Part shown: positions 1 through 8,003 of the stretch, one piece after another
How positions within the stretch are numbered: position 1 is the stretch's first letter
Layout of the letters: each line of letters begins with the position of its first letter
From: Chitinophagaceae bacterium
Lineage (GTDB): Bacteria > Bacteroidota > Bacteroidia > Chitinophagales > Chitinophagaceae
Direction: 5' to 3'
Length of the DNA stretch: 64,000 bases
NCBI GenBank assembly: GCA_017307755.1
Contig: JAFKGQ010000010.1
Coordinates: 434,001 to 498,000, forward strand
Notes under the pieces: model-generated
What the model was told of the DNA's origin: nothing
Databases searched by the model: none
The model's input: the letters and a program-made list of their open reading frames with translations, nothing else
Program-made: the position numbers and the translations under genes

Positions 1-125
1 CAAAGCTTAGCTCCATAGGCGATCAGCGGGATGATGTGCTTTTGGTAAAGCATGGCAAAAGCATCCTTGTCGTCATTTTTAAATTTCCGCCAGAGCAAAG
101 CATCGTCGTCATGCGATAGCTGCAT
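1..125 (-). CDS. ECF RNA polymerase sigma factor, N-terminal fragment (cut by window edge)
   Basis: The minus strand opens with an ATG at 125-123 and stays open to the window edge. It gives about 41 residues starting MQLSHDDDALLWRKFKNDD and containing DAFAMLYQKHIIPLIAYG. The 'LW..F...D..AF..LY..H...L..YG' pattern is the start of sigma region 2 in the Bacteroidota ECF sigma family that normally precedes FecR/SusCD genes. The rest lies outside the window, so a partner FecR cannot be seen. It follows the crotonase gene by only 12 bases, so it may be read from the same transcript. The family call rests on this short stretch only. Confidence 0.7.
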   Translation of the reverse strand, partial: MQLSHDDDALLWRKFKNDDKDAFAMLYQKHIIPLIAYGAKL

Positions 126-137
126 GATTGAAAATAG

Positions 138-908
138 TCATTTTTTTCGGAATTTTTGGATTGCATTCCGGGTGAACGGACTCAGTACAAGCCGTCCGCT
201 GACGGCAGCTCTTTCTGTCAGCAGCTTGTCCCAATGTTCCGTGCCTTTCCAGAACATTTCCTTCATCATAGTCATCGCCTCGGGGTTAGAGTGGAGGAGA
301 TTGTTAGACAGACGATGTATCGCCTCGTCCATATCCGCTATGCCGGCGTGCAGCTCGGCATAAAGACCTTTTCTGCGCGCCCATTCAGCGCTGCGCCACA
401 TGGTGGCATCGATGGCAAGACTGCTGAAACCCGCCAAACCTATTTTTCTCTCTACAGCAGGACCAACGACAAAGGGGCCGATGCCGACAGCCAGTTCGCT
501 GAGCTTTACGTCGGCGCCTTCGACAGCGATGGCATAGTCAGCGGCGGCGGCGACACCGACAGCGCCTCCCACACATTTTCCATGGATGCGGGCAATGATG
601 AATTTTGGGCATTTGCGCATGGCGTTGATAAGGCTCGCAAATCCGCTGAAAAACTGAAAGCCTTGTTCGGCATTTTCGATCGCCAGCAATTCGTCGAAGG
701 AGGCGCCCGCGCAAAATGCTTTGTCCCCTCCGGAACGGAGGATGATCACGTGAGTATCCTTTTCATTACCGGCCCCATGGACCGCATGGGTCAGCTCCTC
801 CAGAAGACGGCCCGGCAGTGAATTGCTTTGCGGATGGAAGAATTCGATGGTAGTTATCCCGTGGTGGTGTTCTACTTTTACGTAGCCTTCTTTAATATCG
901 GTGATCAT
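138..908 (-). CDS. enoyl-CoA hydratase/isomerase family protein (phenylacetate-type neighbour of paaZ)
   Basis: A 256-residue crotonase-fold protein. The oxyanion-hole motifs are visible as KAFCAGASFDEL (about residue 63) and HGKCVGGAVGV (about 110). In the classical hydratase alignment the first catalytic glutamate (GGGCEL in the rat enzyme) is glycine here (GGAVGV), while the second is kept in LSELAVGIG. This argues for an isomerase or an atypical hydratase rather than a standard 2-enoyl-CoA hydratase. Its ATG overlaps the paaZ stop by four bases (ATGA), so the two are translationally coupled, and a role in ring-opened phenylacetyl-CoA breakdown is inferred. It could be PaaG- or LiuC-like, so no symbol is given. 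Confidence 0.85.
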   Translation of the reverse strand: MITDIKEGYVKVEHHHGITTIEFFHPQSNSLPGRLLEELTHAVHGAGNEKDTHVIILRSGGDKAFCAGASFDELLAIENAEQGFQFFSGFASLINAMRKCPKFIIARIHGKCVGGAVGVAAAADYAIAVEGADVKLSELAVGIGPFVVGPAVERKIGLAGFSSLAIDATMWRSAEWARRKGLYAELHAGIADMDEAIHRLSNNLLHSNPEAMTMMKEMFWKGTEHWDKLLTERAAVSGRLVLSPFTRNAIQKFRKK

Positions 909-2953
909 GATGACTTTTTTTGTACCATTGTAAGAATAGTGGCGATGGCGACGCTTTCGCCTGTCTGATCATAGACATCCACGTACCATTTTACGATGCC
1001 GCGAGGTACATCTGTCTCCTCCTTTTTTTCCTGTTCGATCTTTTCTTTACAGGTGAGCCTTACGCCGATGGTGGCGCCTGCATAGACGGGTTTCAGGAAA
1101 CGGCACTCTTCCAGACCGTAATTCAGCATGACGGGTCCTTTACCTGCATCCACAAACAATCCGGCAGCAGCGCTGAGGATAAAATAACCATGCGCAACAG
1201 GCTTTTCAAACAAAGTACCCTCCAGCGAAGTATGATCCGTGTGAGCATAGAAATGATCCCAGCTCAGGTTGGCGAAGTTTGCAATATCCGCCTCGGTGAC
1301 AGTACGTTTATGGGTGATCACGGTATCGCCTATCTCCAGTTCTTCGAAATATTTACGGAAGGGGTGTTTGTCTTCCGTCTGCTGGTGTGCGTGCGGCTGA
1401 TATGTATGGGTGAGATGCGTGATCATAGTGGGTGAGCCCTGTACAGCAACCCGTTGCATATAATGTTTCACGCCGCGAAGACCACCCATTTCCTCTCCAC
1501 CGCCGGCACGGCCGGGGCCGCCATGTACCAGTAAGGGCAGGGGGCTTCCATGTCCTGTGCTTTCCTTTGCACATTCACTGTTCAATATGAGCATCCTTCC
1601 GTGATGGGTAGCTGCTCCCAGGATGTAATTTCTTGCCAGCCCGGGGTCGGCCGTAACGATGGTGCTGCAGAGCGAGCCCTTCCCCTTTTTGGATAGTTCG
1701 ATGGCCTCATCCGCGTTGCCGTAAGGCATGATGGTGCTGACGGGGCCAAAGGCTTCGATGGTATGGGGTTCTTCGCTGGTGAAAGGTTTTTCATTCAGTA
1801 GTAGCAGGGGGCTGAGAAAGGCGCCTTTTACGCTGTCTGCATCGACGACCTCGACGCTGTCCAGAGAGCCGTATAAGATCTGTGAGGAGGCAAGGAGTTT
1901 TTTGACCTGATCCCGGACCTCTTCCCGTTGTGCGATGCCCGCCAGGGCGCCCATGCGCACCTTTTCATTTTCGGGGTTGCCGATGACCGTCTGGGTCAAG
2001 GCTTTTGTAAGGGCTTTCCATGTGTCTTCCATTTTAGAAGCGGGGACAAATATCCTTCGTACAGCCGTACATTTCTGACCGGCCTTTACCGTCATTTCTT
2101 TTCTTAGTTCTTTTATAAAGATATCCCATTCGGGCATGGAGGGGTCTACATCTTCCCCCAGGATCAGACAATTGAGGGAGTCCGCTTCCATATTGAAGGG
2201 AGTGTTCTCCCGCAGGATGGCGGGATGGGATTTCAGCTGCTGACCTGTGGAGGCAGAACCCGTGAATGTCACCACATCCTGGTCCGTCACATGGTCCAGC
2301 AGGTCGCCTGCGCTGCCGCAGACCAGCTGCAAAGCGCCGGGAGGAAGGATACTGGAAGCGACGATCTCCCGTACTACCGCCTCTGTCAGGTAGGATGTGA
2401 CGGTGGCGGGTTTGACAACAGCAGGAACACCTGCCAGCAGGTTGACCGCTATCTTTTCCAGCATTCCCCATACGGGGAAGTTGAATGCATTGATATGGAT
2501 GGCTACTCCTTCCTTGGGAACGAGTATATGGTGCCCCATAAAAGTACCCCCTTTACCCAGGCTCATCCCTTCTCCATCCAGGCAGAAAGACTCATTGGGA
2601 AATTTGCGCCGGAGGGAAGCATAAGAGAACAGATTACCGATGCCCCCTTCCAGGTCTATCCAGCTGTCAGCCCGGGTTGCACCTGTGAGGTAGCTGATCT
2701 TGTATAAAGGCTCTACCTTCTCTTTAAGATACAGGGCCAGGGCGCGGAGCATACGGCCCCTTTCCGGGAAGGTCATTTTGCGCAGGGCGGGATTGCCTGT
2801 ACTCCGTGCATAGCCGAGCATGGCCTTGAAATCGAGGCCCCTGGTGGTAGCATGGGCGATGGTTTCGCCCGTGACAGCATTATACAGGGCTTGTCCTTCC
2901 CCATCACCCGTGATCCATTTACCTGTGACATAATTGCCAAGCTTTGTTGCCAT
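905..2953 (-). CDS. paaZ: oxepin-CoA hydrolase / 3-oxo-5,6-dehydrosuberyl-CoA semialdehyde dehydrogenase
   Basis: Bifunctional enzyme of aerobic phenylacetate breakdown: a C-terminal MaoC-type hydratase opens the oxepin-CoA ring and the N-terminal aldehyde dehydrogenase oxidises the resulting semialdehyde. From ATG 2953 it is 682 residues, almost the same as E. coli PaaZ (681). Glu256 (FNMEADSLN) and Cys295 (KAGQKCTAVRR) fall at the E. coli numbering. The joining region carries KESTGHGSPLPLLVHGGPGR and KHYMQR, and the hydratase half begins HPFRKYFEELEIGD with WDHFYAHTD and HGYFILSAAAGLF. An in-frame extension to 3040 is open but would add 29 residues with no family counterpart. It is coupled to the crotonase gene downstream. 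No paaABCDE genes are in the window. Confidence 0.96.
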   Translation of the reverse strand: MATKLGNYVTGKWITGDGEGQALYNAVTGETIAHATTRGLDFKAMLGYARSTGNPALRKMTFPERGRMLRALALYLKEKVEPLYKISYLTGATRADSWIDLEGGIGNLFSYASLRRKFPNESFCLDGEGMSLGKGGTFMGHHILVPKEGVAIHINAFNFPVWGMLEKIAVNLLAGVPAVVKPATVTSYLTEAVVREIVASSILPPGALQLVCGSAGDLLDHVTDQDVVTFTGSASTGQQLKSHPAILRENTPFNMEADSLNCLILGEDVDPSMPEWDIFIKELRKEMTVKAGQKCTAVRRIFVPASKMEDTWKALTKALTQTVIGNPENEKVRMGALAGIAQREEVRDQVKKLLASSQILYGSLDSVEVVDADSVKGAFLSPLLLLNEKPFTSEEPHTIEAFGPVSTIMPYGNADEAIELSKKGKGSLCSTIVTADPGLARNYILGAATHHGRMLILNSECAKESTGHGSPLPLLVHGGPGRAGGGEEMGGLRGVKHYMQRVAVQGSPTMITHLTHTYQPHAHQQTEDKHPFRKYFEELEIGDTVITHKRTVTEADIANFANLSWDHFYAHTDHTSLEGTLFEKPVAHGYFILSAAAGLFVDAGKGPVMLNYGLEECRFLKPVYAGATIGVRLTCKEKIEQEKKEETDVPRGIVKWYVDVYDQTGESVAIATILTMVQKKSS

Positions 2954-3078
2954 ACAAACGATCGTTAGTTTATACCAGCGAAGATAGAAAACTTTATGGT
3001 TTGCTGCCGGGACATTGGGCACAAAGTGACAGACTGGCATCTCAAATGGATTGGTGCGGCGTTTGGGTGATCTTTTTC

Positions 3079-4071
3079 ATGGAAACGAATTATTCTTTTA
3101 TCGATCATATGGCATCCACGGATTATCATCTGCTGGACGCCTACTCAAAGACGATCACGGGCGTGGTAGGCCAGGTAGCCGAGGCGGTAGTACATATACA
3201 GGTGCAGAAGCCTGTCACTGACAGAAGAGGGGGGCAGCAGAAACTGGCGCCCGGGTCGGGAAGTGGATTCGTCATCTCGTCCGACGGATTTATCGTGACC
3301 AATAACCATGTCATCGAGTATGCCCGGGATATAAAGGTGTCGCTGGCGGATGGCCGGACGGTGAATGCAGAGCTGAAGGGGACGGACCCTTCCACGGATA
3401 TTGCGGTGTTGAAGATCTATGAGTCGGGTCTTAAGGCGTTGAGTTTTGCCAATTCGGAGGCATTACAGCCCGGACAGATCGCCATTGCCATCGGTAATCC
3501 TCTGGGATTGCAGCATACGGTGACGGCGGGGGTGGTCAGCGCCCTGGGACGGACACTACGTGCCAATAATGGCCGTCTGATCGACGATATTATCCAGACG
3601 GATGCTTCTCTCAACCCCGGCAATTCCGGGGGACCGCTGGTAAACTCGTTGGGGCAGGTGATCGGGGTGAATACCGCCACCATCCTTTCAGCACAGGGAC
3701 TTTGTTTTGCCGTATCGTCCAACCTGGCGGCTTTTGTGGCAGGCAAGCTGATCATGGAAGGGAAGGTAAAAAGGGCGTATCTTGGTATTGCGGGACAGGT
3801 GGTCAACCTCACCGGAAGGATGATCGCTGCCAACAGACTGGAGAAGAAGACAGGTATCTATATTTCTGAAGTGGTCCCGGACCAGCCTACTTATAATAAT
3901 GAGCTGAAGGCCGGGGATATTATCGTAGCTTTCAACGGCAAGTCCGTCGCCACAGTGGATGAGTTGCACAAACAATTGGGTGAGGAGGTCATAGGACGCG
4001 CTACCCGGCTGGAGGTGCTGCGTAATGGCCATAAAGAGGTCGTGAACGTGATCCCCGGAGAGATGAAATAG
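3079..4071 (+). CDS. S1C-family serine protease with one PDZ domain (HtrA/DegP-like)
   Basis: Trypsin-fold protease of about 330 residues. The triad is visible as His77 (TNNHVIEY), Asp107 (PSTDIAVL) and Ser183 (LNPGNSGGPLVN). One PDZ domain follows in the last ~90 residues (YLGIAGQVV...GIYISEVVPD...ELKAGDIIVAFNGK). There is no signal peptide or N-terminal membrane helix, unlike DegP/DegS, so a cytoplasmic location is possible. The frame is open upstream to 2944 but that would overlap the divergent paaZ start, so ATG 3079 is preferred; ATG 3109 (MASTDYHLLDAY) is an alternative. It converges on adk with 27 bases between the stops. Confidence 0.9.
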   Translation: METNYSFIDHMASTDYHLLDAYSKTITGVVGQVAEAVVHIQVQKPVTDRRGGQQKLAPGSGSGFVISSDGFIVTNNHVIEYARDIKVSLADGRTVNAELKGTDPSTDIAVLKIYESGLKALSFANSEALQPGQIAIAIGNPLGLQHTVTAGVVSALGRTLRANNGRLIDDIIQTDASLNPGNSGGPLVNSLGQVIGVNTATILSAQGLCFAVSSNLAAFVAGKLIMEGKVKRAYLGIAGQVVNLTGRMIAANRLEKKTGIYISEVVPDQPTYNNELKAGDIIVAFNGKSVATVDELHKQLGEEVIGRATRLEVLRNGHKEVVNVIPGEMK

Positions 4072-4098
4072 GCTACAGTCCTTGGTCTGACAAGCGGC

Positions 4099-4680
4099 TT
4101 AGGCCCTCATCCTTTTGTCAATGGCGTCAGAAAGGGAGTCGAATATATCGTCGATGCCTCCTTCTCCATTGATATAGACTACTTTATCATATTTTTTATA
4201 GTAGTCTGCCACGGCGGCTGTCTTTTTCTCATATTCGACGAGACGAGCCAGGATCACATCCTCCTTGGTGTCGTCTGAGCGGCCGGAGGTGAGCCCCCGG
4301 TTGAGCAGGCGTTTTACCAGCTCATCCTGGCCGACCTGGAGAGCCAGGACAACAGCGATAGAAGTGCCTTTCTGTGCGAGGAGCTTGTCCAGGGCTTCGG
4401 CCTGGGCGGTAGTACGGGGGAAGCCGTCAAACAGGAAGCCATTAGCCTGGGGATTATTATCAAGGGCGGAGCTGATCATTTCGATGACCACCTCATCGGG
4501 CACAAGCTGTCCCTTGTCCATAAAGCTCTTGGCGGCCAGTCCCAACGGGGTCTGCCCTGCAATTTCGCTGCGTAAAAGGTCCCCCGTGCTGAGGTGTTTC
4601 AAACCATATTTTGAAATGAGCCTTTCAGACTGGGTGCCTTTTCCGCTACCGGGCGGTCCAAATAGAATTAAATTAAACAT
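4099..4680 (-). CDS. adk: adenylate kinase
   Basis: Catalyses ATP + AMP to 2 ADP in the cytoplasm. It has 193 residues, with the P-loop GPPGSGKGT at 8-16, the AMP-binding STGDLLR, the FDGFPRT motif and the basic RLLNRG before the LID. The LID is short (GLTSGRSDDTKED) and has no zinc cysteines, which explains the length below the 214 residues of the E. coli enzyme. The ATG follows a TATATTTG promoter-like box at 4714-4707. It is divergent from msrB. Confidence 0.97.
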   Translation of the reverse strand: MFNLILFGPPGSGKGTQSERLISKYGLKHLSTGDLLRSEIAGQTPLGLAAKSFMDKGQLVPDEVVIEMISSALDNNPQANGFLFDGFPRTTAQAEALDKLLAQKGTSIAVVLALQVGQDELVKRLLNRGLTSGRSDDTKEDVILARLVEYEKKTAAVADYYKKYDKVVYINGEGGIDDIFDSLSDAIDKRMRA

Positions 4681-4706
4681 ATGTACTACTTACCCTTGTG
4701 AGTGGA

Positions 4707-4714
4707 CAAATATA
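4707..4714 (-). promoter_or_regulatory. putative Bacteroidota -7 box for adk
   Basis: The minus strand reads TATATTTG, an exact match to the TAnnTTTG -7 consensus of the Bacteroidota housekeeping sigma factor, 26 bases before the adk ATG. No clear TTG -33 element stands at the usual distance. Confidence 0.45.
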
Positions 4715-4794
4715 AGGCAAGCCATTAAGAAAATGAAATGTTAAGCCTTGCCTGTTTGTCTATTTACCGACAATCCGCCCGAACTTAGCCTGCG

Positions 4795-4802
4795 TAGATT
4801 TG
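4795..4802 (+). promoter_or_regulatory. putative Bacteroidota -7 box for msrB
   Basis: TAGATTTG matches TAnnTTTG and lies 17 bases before the msrB ATG at 4820. A TTTG at 4755-4758 is too far upstream to be a good -33 element, so only half of the promoter is supported. Confidence 0.35.
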
Positions 4803-4819
4803 TTGAAAAAAAGAAAGAT

Positions 4820-5395
4820 ATGAACCATATCGTCAGAAATACCGTCATCGTAGTGCTGGCTCTGCTGTTGCAGCAATGCACTTATTCCCAGTCTTCTACT
4901 CCACCGAAATTGAATACTATGGATACTTCTAAAAAAACAAACAACCCAGCCTATTCACACACCGAAAAAGGATCTGTTAACCTGACGGACGAGCAATGGA
5001 AAAAGATACTGCCGGCAGATGTATACGAAGTGGCAAGGAACAAGGGTACTGAACGGGCCTGGACCAGTCCTTTGGAAAACCTCCACGAAGTGGGCACTTA
5101 CTACTGCGCCGTCTGCGGCAATCCTCTTTTTCAGAGCGATACCAAATTTGAAAGCGGCTGCGGCTGGCCCAGTTTTTACAAGCCTATCAGCAAGTCGAGC
5201 ATTATCTATGCAGCCGACAACTCCTATGGGATGGAACGTACGGAGGTCATGTGCGGGCGATGCAAGTCCCATTTAGGTCATGTGTTCAATGATGGTCCTC
5301 CCCCCACCCATCTGCGCTATTGTATCAACGGCGTAGTACTGGACTTTGAAAAAGCAAAGGAAGCGGAGAAGAATTATAAGGCGGATAAACAATAA
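4820..5395 (+). CDS. msrB: peptide-methionine (R)-S-oxide reductase, exported
   Basis: Reduces methionine-R-sulfoxide in proteins. From ATG 4820 (preceded by AAAGAAAG) it is 191 residues. A hydrophobic leader ends in LLLQQC (Cys20), so it may be a lipoprotein or a cleaved secreted protein. The MsrB domain then shows both zinc CxxC pairs (CAVC at 96-99, CGRC at 145-148), the ESGCGWPSF block with Cys114, and the catalytic Cys168 in RYCIN. An envelope repair role is inferred from the leader. The frame is open to 4748, but those 24 residues would precede the signal peptide and are rejected. Confidence 0.93.
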   Translation: MNHIVRNTVIVVLALLLQQCTYSQSSTPPKLNTMDTSKKTNNPAYSHTEKGSVNLTDEQWKKILPADVYEVARNKGTERAWTSPLENLHEVGTYYCAVCGNPLFQSDTKFESGCGWPSFYKPISKSSIIYAADNSYGMERTEVMCGRCKSHLGHVFNDGPPPTHLRYCINGVVLDFEKAKEAEKNYKADKQ

Positions 5396-5424
5396 GGTGC
5401 TTTTGTTTGGATTAAATTGCGGGA

Positions 5425-6276
5425 ATGCTGCATCTATTACGACAACCATTCCCCTACTCTACACAAATGTCCCAAAGACTACGGACAGCCTCGGGATTCG
5501 GGCTGTTCGTATTTTTATTTCTTTTCATTTTCCGTCCCTTTGGACTGGGGATGATGGAGACGACGTCTCTGGCCCTGGTCACCTTCCTATACGGGACCGT
5601 TTGTTTTACCATATTGATCTGTTGGTTCCTGTTCCTGCCCCGTCTGTTCCCGAACATTTTTCTTGAATCCGCCTGGACTGTGTGGAAAGAGATCCTCCAC
5701 AGCGTTGCCTGCGTGCTGGCGGTTTGCGGGGGCAATATCCTTTTTACGCATTTTTATTTTCATGAAGCTTTCAGCGGGGCACTGGTCCTGCGCTTCCTCT
5801 GGTGGACCTTTAGCGTAAGCATTATTCCCATTGTCCTGATGGTGCTGTTACGTCAAATGCGGCTGATGAAGACCTATAGCCGTGAAGCGAAGACATTGGA
5901 TGAACAGGTGTCTGCCCGCCCGGCAGAGAGCGGCCCGGTGGTATTATCCCAGCCGGATGGTGTGGAGGATTTCCTGTATGCCGAGGCCGCCGACAATTAT
6001 GTAAAAGTATTTTACCTGGGAAGACAGGCGCTGATCCGGAGCAGTCTCAAGCAACTGGAAGATGAATTCCGGGGACATGAGCGGGTCTTCCGGTGTCACC
6101 GCACCTATCTGGTAAATCTTGATAAAGTGGTCCACATCAGCGGCAATGCCCAGGGTTACAAATTGCATTTAGCAGGAGTGGAAGGGGTCATTCCTGTCTC
6201 CCGCTCCCTCAATGGGGAGATCTCCCGGCTTGTCACTCGTCCCAAAGACCTTCCCATCCGTCCCGACAGTTTGTAA
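5425..6276 (+). CDS. membrane-anchored LytTR-family transcriptional regulator
   Basis: A 283-residue protein with about four hydrophobic segments in the first 145 residues (for example GLFVFLFLFIFRPFG and VLRFLWWTFSVSIIPIVLM) and a C-terminal LytTR DNA-binding domain from about residue 175 (DFLYAEAADNYVKVFY, FRCHRTYLVNLDKV, GVIPVSRS). There is no receiver domain; membrane-bound LytTR proteins of this layout are common in Bacteroidota. ATG 5425 is chosen because the RQPFPY stretch before the first helix is typical of the family as I know it; ATG 5467 is an alternative. It starts 29 bases after msrB on the same strand. The target is unknown. Confidence 0.85.
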   Translation: MLHLLRQPFPYSTQMSQRLRTASGFGLFVFLFLFIFRPFGLGMMETTSLALVTFLYGTVCFTILICWFLFLPRLFPNIFLESAWTVWKEILHSVACVLAVCGGNILFTHFYFHEAFSGALVLRFLWWTFSVSIIPIVLMVLLRQMRLMKTYSREAKTLDEQVSARPAESGPVVLSQPDGVEDFLYAEAADNYVKVFYLGRQALIRSSLKQLEDEFRGHERVFRCHRTYLVNLDKVVHISGNAQGYKLHLAGVEGVIPVSRSLNGEISRLVTRPKDLPIRPDSL

Positions 6277-6327
6277 CAGGGTTTCAGGCTGCGTAGTTTG
6301 CAGTTAACTATTAAAAAAGCTGCTTCT

Positions 6328-6987
6328 ATGGAATTATTTCTTCGTATCATATTGATCCTCCACATTATAGGAGGTTTTTTTGCCCTTATATCCGGCGCTA
6401 TCGCCATGTTGACCCGTAAAGGAGGACGTATTCACCGGCGGAACGGCAAGATCTACTTTGTCTGTATGACGGTGGTCTTTGTAAGTGCCGTCATTTTGTC
6501 GACGGCCCATCATATCCCCTTTTTGCTGATGGTGGGTTTCTTTAGTTATTACATGGTGGTGAGGGGTTACAGGATACTATATTTAAAAAACCTGGGAAGA
6601 GGACAACGGCCTGCGGTGTTGGATTGGACTATTGTCCTGTTGGCGGGAGGATTTATCATATGTCTGCTGGGCTGGGGTATTGTGCATGCAATAAGAGGGC
6701 CGGGCATGGGGTATGTGGCCATTGTGTTTGGGGGGTTAGGAAGCTCCTTTCTGGCGGGTGATGTCCGAAAATTCCTACGGCCTTCCACAGAAAAGATGCA
6801 TTGGTGGTATACGCATATTGCCGGCATGTGTGGAGGTTATATTGCCACCGTGACGGCCTTTGTGGTGGTGAATGTGCAAATGAACCCGGGCTGGGTCCCC
6901 TGGCTGCTGCCTACTGCCATTGGGGGGCCGTTGATCGCCAGGACGATCACAAAATATAAAAAGCGGTTTGCAGAGCGGGAGGGGTAA
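6328..6987 (+). CDS. DUF2306-like polytopic membrane protein
   Basis: About 219 residues from ATG 6328, nearly all in hydrophobic segments (six to seven helices). The N-terminus carries LHIIGGFFALISGAIAML, then KGGRIHRRNGKIYF, the histidine-containing pattern of DUF2306-type proteins. KMHWWYTHIAGM near residue 155 adds conserved-looking His/Trp residues. Function is unknown. The frame is open from 6298, but ATG 6328 begins directly before the first helix. It lies 51 bases after the LytTR gene on the same strand. Confidence 0.75.
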   Translation: MELFLRIILILHIIGGFFALISGAIAMLTRKGGRIHRRNGKIYFVCMTVVFVSAVILSTAHHIPFLLMVGFFSYYMVVRGYRILYLKNLGRGQRPAVLDWTIVLLAGGFIICLLGWGIVHAIRGPGMGYVAIVFGGLGSSFLAGDVRKFLRPSTEKMHWWYTHIAGMCGGYIATVTAFVVVNVQMNPGWVPWLLPTAIGGPLIARTITKYKKRFAEREG

Positions 6988-7010
6988 CTTTGGATATTAA
7001 ATCAACAGCT

Positions 7011-7889
7011 ATGAACAGACAACGCATCGGCTGGATAGGTTTAGGCAATATGGGGTTTCCCATGGCCCGCAATTTATTAAAAGCGGGGTTTCCCCTTTAT
7101 GTTTACAACCGTACGCCATCAAAGGCTGACCCGCTGGTGGCTGAAGGCGCTGTGCTTGTGCCCCATCCAAAAGAATTGTGGGGGTTGGTGGATATTATCA
7201 TCACCATGGTGTCCGATGATACTGCGTTAAAAGATCTCTATGGGGAACGGGTGGGGCTGCTGGCATGCGCTCAGGCCGGCAAGATCGTCATCGATATGAG
7301 CACTGTTTCGCCTGCCACAACAAGGGAGCTGGCGGGTTTATTGTCGTCAATGGGCGTGGAATATCTCGATGCGCCTGTGTCTGGCAGCGTAAAACCCGCC
7401 GAGCAGGGGCAGCTGGTGATCATGGTGGGCGGTAAACGTTCGGTATACGAGTCAGTGCTGCCCATTTTTGAGAAGCTGGGCAAAGCCTCTTTTCTGATGG
7501 GGTCGCAGGGTGCAGGGCATACTGCAAAGCTGGCTATCAATCTATTATTAGCTTTTAACATACAGGGGCTAGCAGAATCGGTGCTTTTTGCAAGGGAGAA
7601 CGGCATTGCTCCAAAAGAAATGCTGGCCCTGATCAATGAGAGCGCCCTTGGCAATGGGATTACCAGGATGAAGACCGCGAATATTGAAAACAATGAATTC
7701 CAGGCCGCTTTTGCCTTGAAACACCTGACCAAGGACCTGCGGCTGGCAAAGGAACAAGGGCTCCGTACACCCGGCGGACTGGCCTTGGAAGATTGTTTTA
7801 AAAAAGCGGCCCACGAATGGGGAGAAAAAGATGTGATGGCGATATTGTCCTATCTCAGCGCACAGGGTGAGAAACAGTCTGTATTTTAA
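7011..7889 (+). CDS. NAD(P)-dependent beta-hydroxyacid dehydrogenase (3-hydroxyisobutyrate dehydrogenase family)
   Basis: A 292-residue reductase. The Rossmann motif is GWIGLGNMGFPMARNLL at the N-terminus, the family substrate motif is DAPVSGSVKPAEQGQL, and the catalytic lysine sits in GAGHTAKLAINLLL. The C-terminal helical domain ends KDLRLAKEQG...EKDVMAILSYL. The exact substrate (3-hydroxyisobutyrate, tartronate semialdehyde, succinate semialdehyde or others) cannot be told from sequence. ATG 7011 starts at the Rossmann strand; a TTG at 6990 would only add seven residues. It lies 23 bases after the DUF2306-like gene. Confidence 0.9.
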   Translation: MNRQRIGWIGLGNMGFPMARNLLKAGFPLYVYNRTPSKADPLVAEGAVLVPHPKELWGLVDIIITMVSDDTALKDLYGERVGLLACAQAGKIVIDMSTVSPATTRELAGLLSSMGVEYLDAPVSGSVKPAEQGQLVIMVGGKRSVYESVLPIFEKLGKASFLMGSQGAGHTAKLAINLLLAFNIQGLAESVLFARENGIAPKEMLALINESALGNGITRMKTANIENNEFQAAFALKHLTKDLRLAKEQGLRTPGGLALEDCFKKAAHEWGEKDVMAILSYLSAQGEKQSVF

Positions 7890-7900
7890 GGAATTTACTA

Positions 7901-7908
7901 TAAATTTG
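7901..7908 (+). promoter_or_regulatory. putative -7 box for tRNA-Thr
   Basis: TAAATTTG matches TAnnTTTG and lies 19 bases before the first base of the tRNA. No TTG -33 element is clear. Confidence 0.45.
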
Positions 7909-7927
7909 CGCTCCCCTTTGGGAACAA

Positions 7928-8000
7928 GCCAACTTAGCTCAGCTGGTAGAGCATTTCATTCGTAATGAAAGGGTCGTCGGTTCGATTCCGATAGTTGGCT
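7928..8000 (+). tRNA. tRNA-Thr (anticodon CGT)
   Basis: A complete 73-base cloverleaf. The acceptor GCCAACT pairs with AGTTGGC and the discriminator is T8000. The D arm is GCTCAGCTGGTAGAGC, the anticodon stem TTTCA/TGAAA has loop TTCGTAA giving CGT, and the T arm has loop TTCGATT. CCA is not encoded (the next bases are CAG). The next gene's ATG is at 8004. Confidence 0.96.
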
Positions 8001-8003
8001 CAG

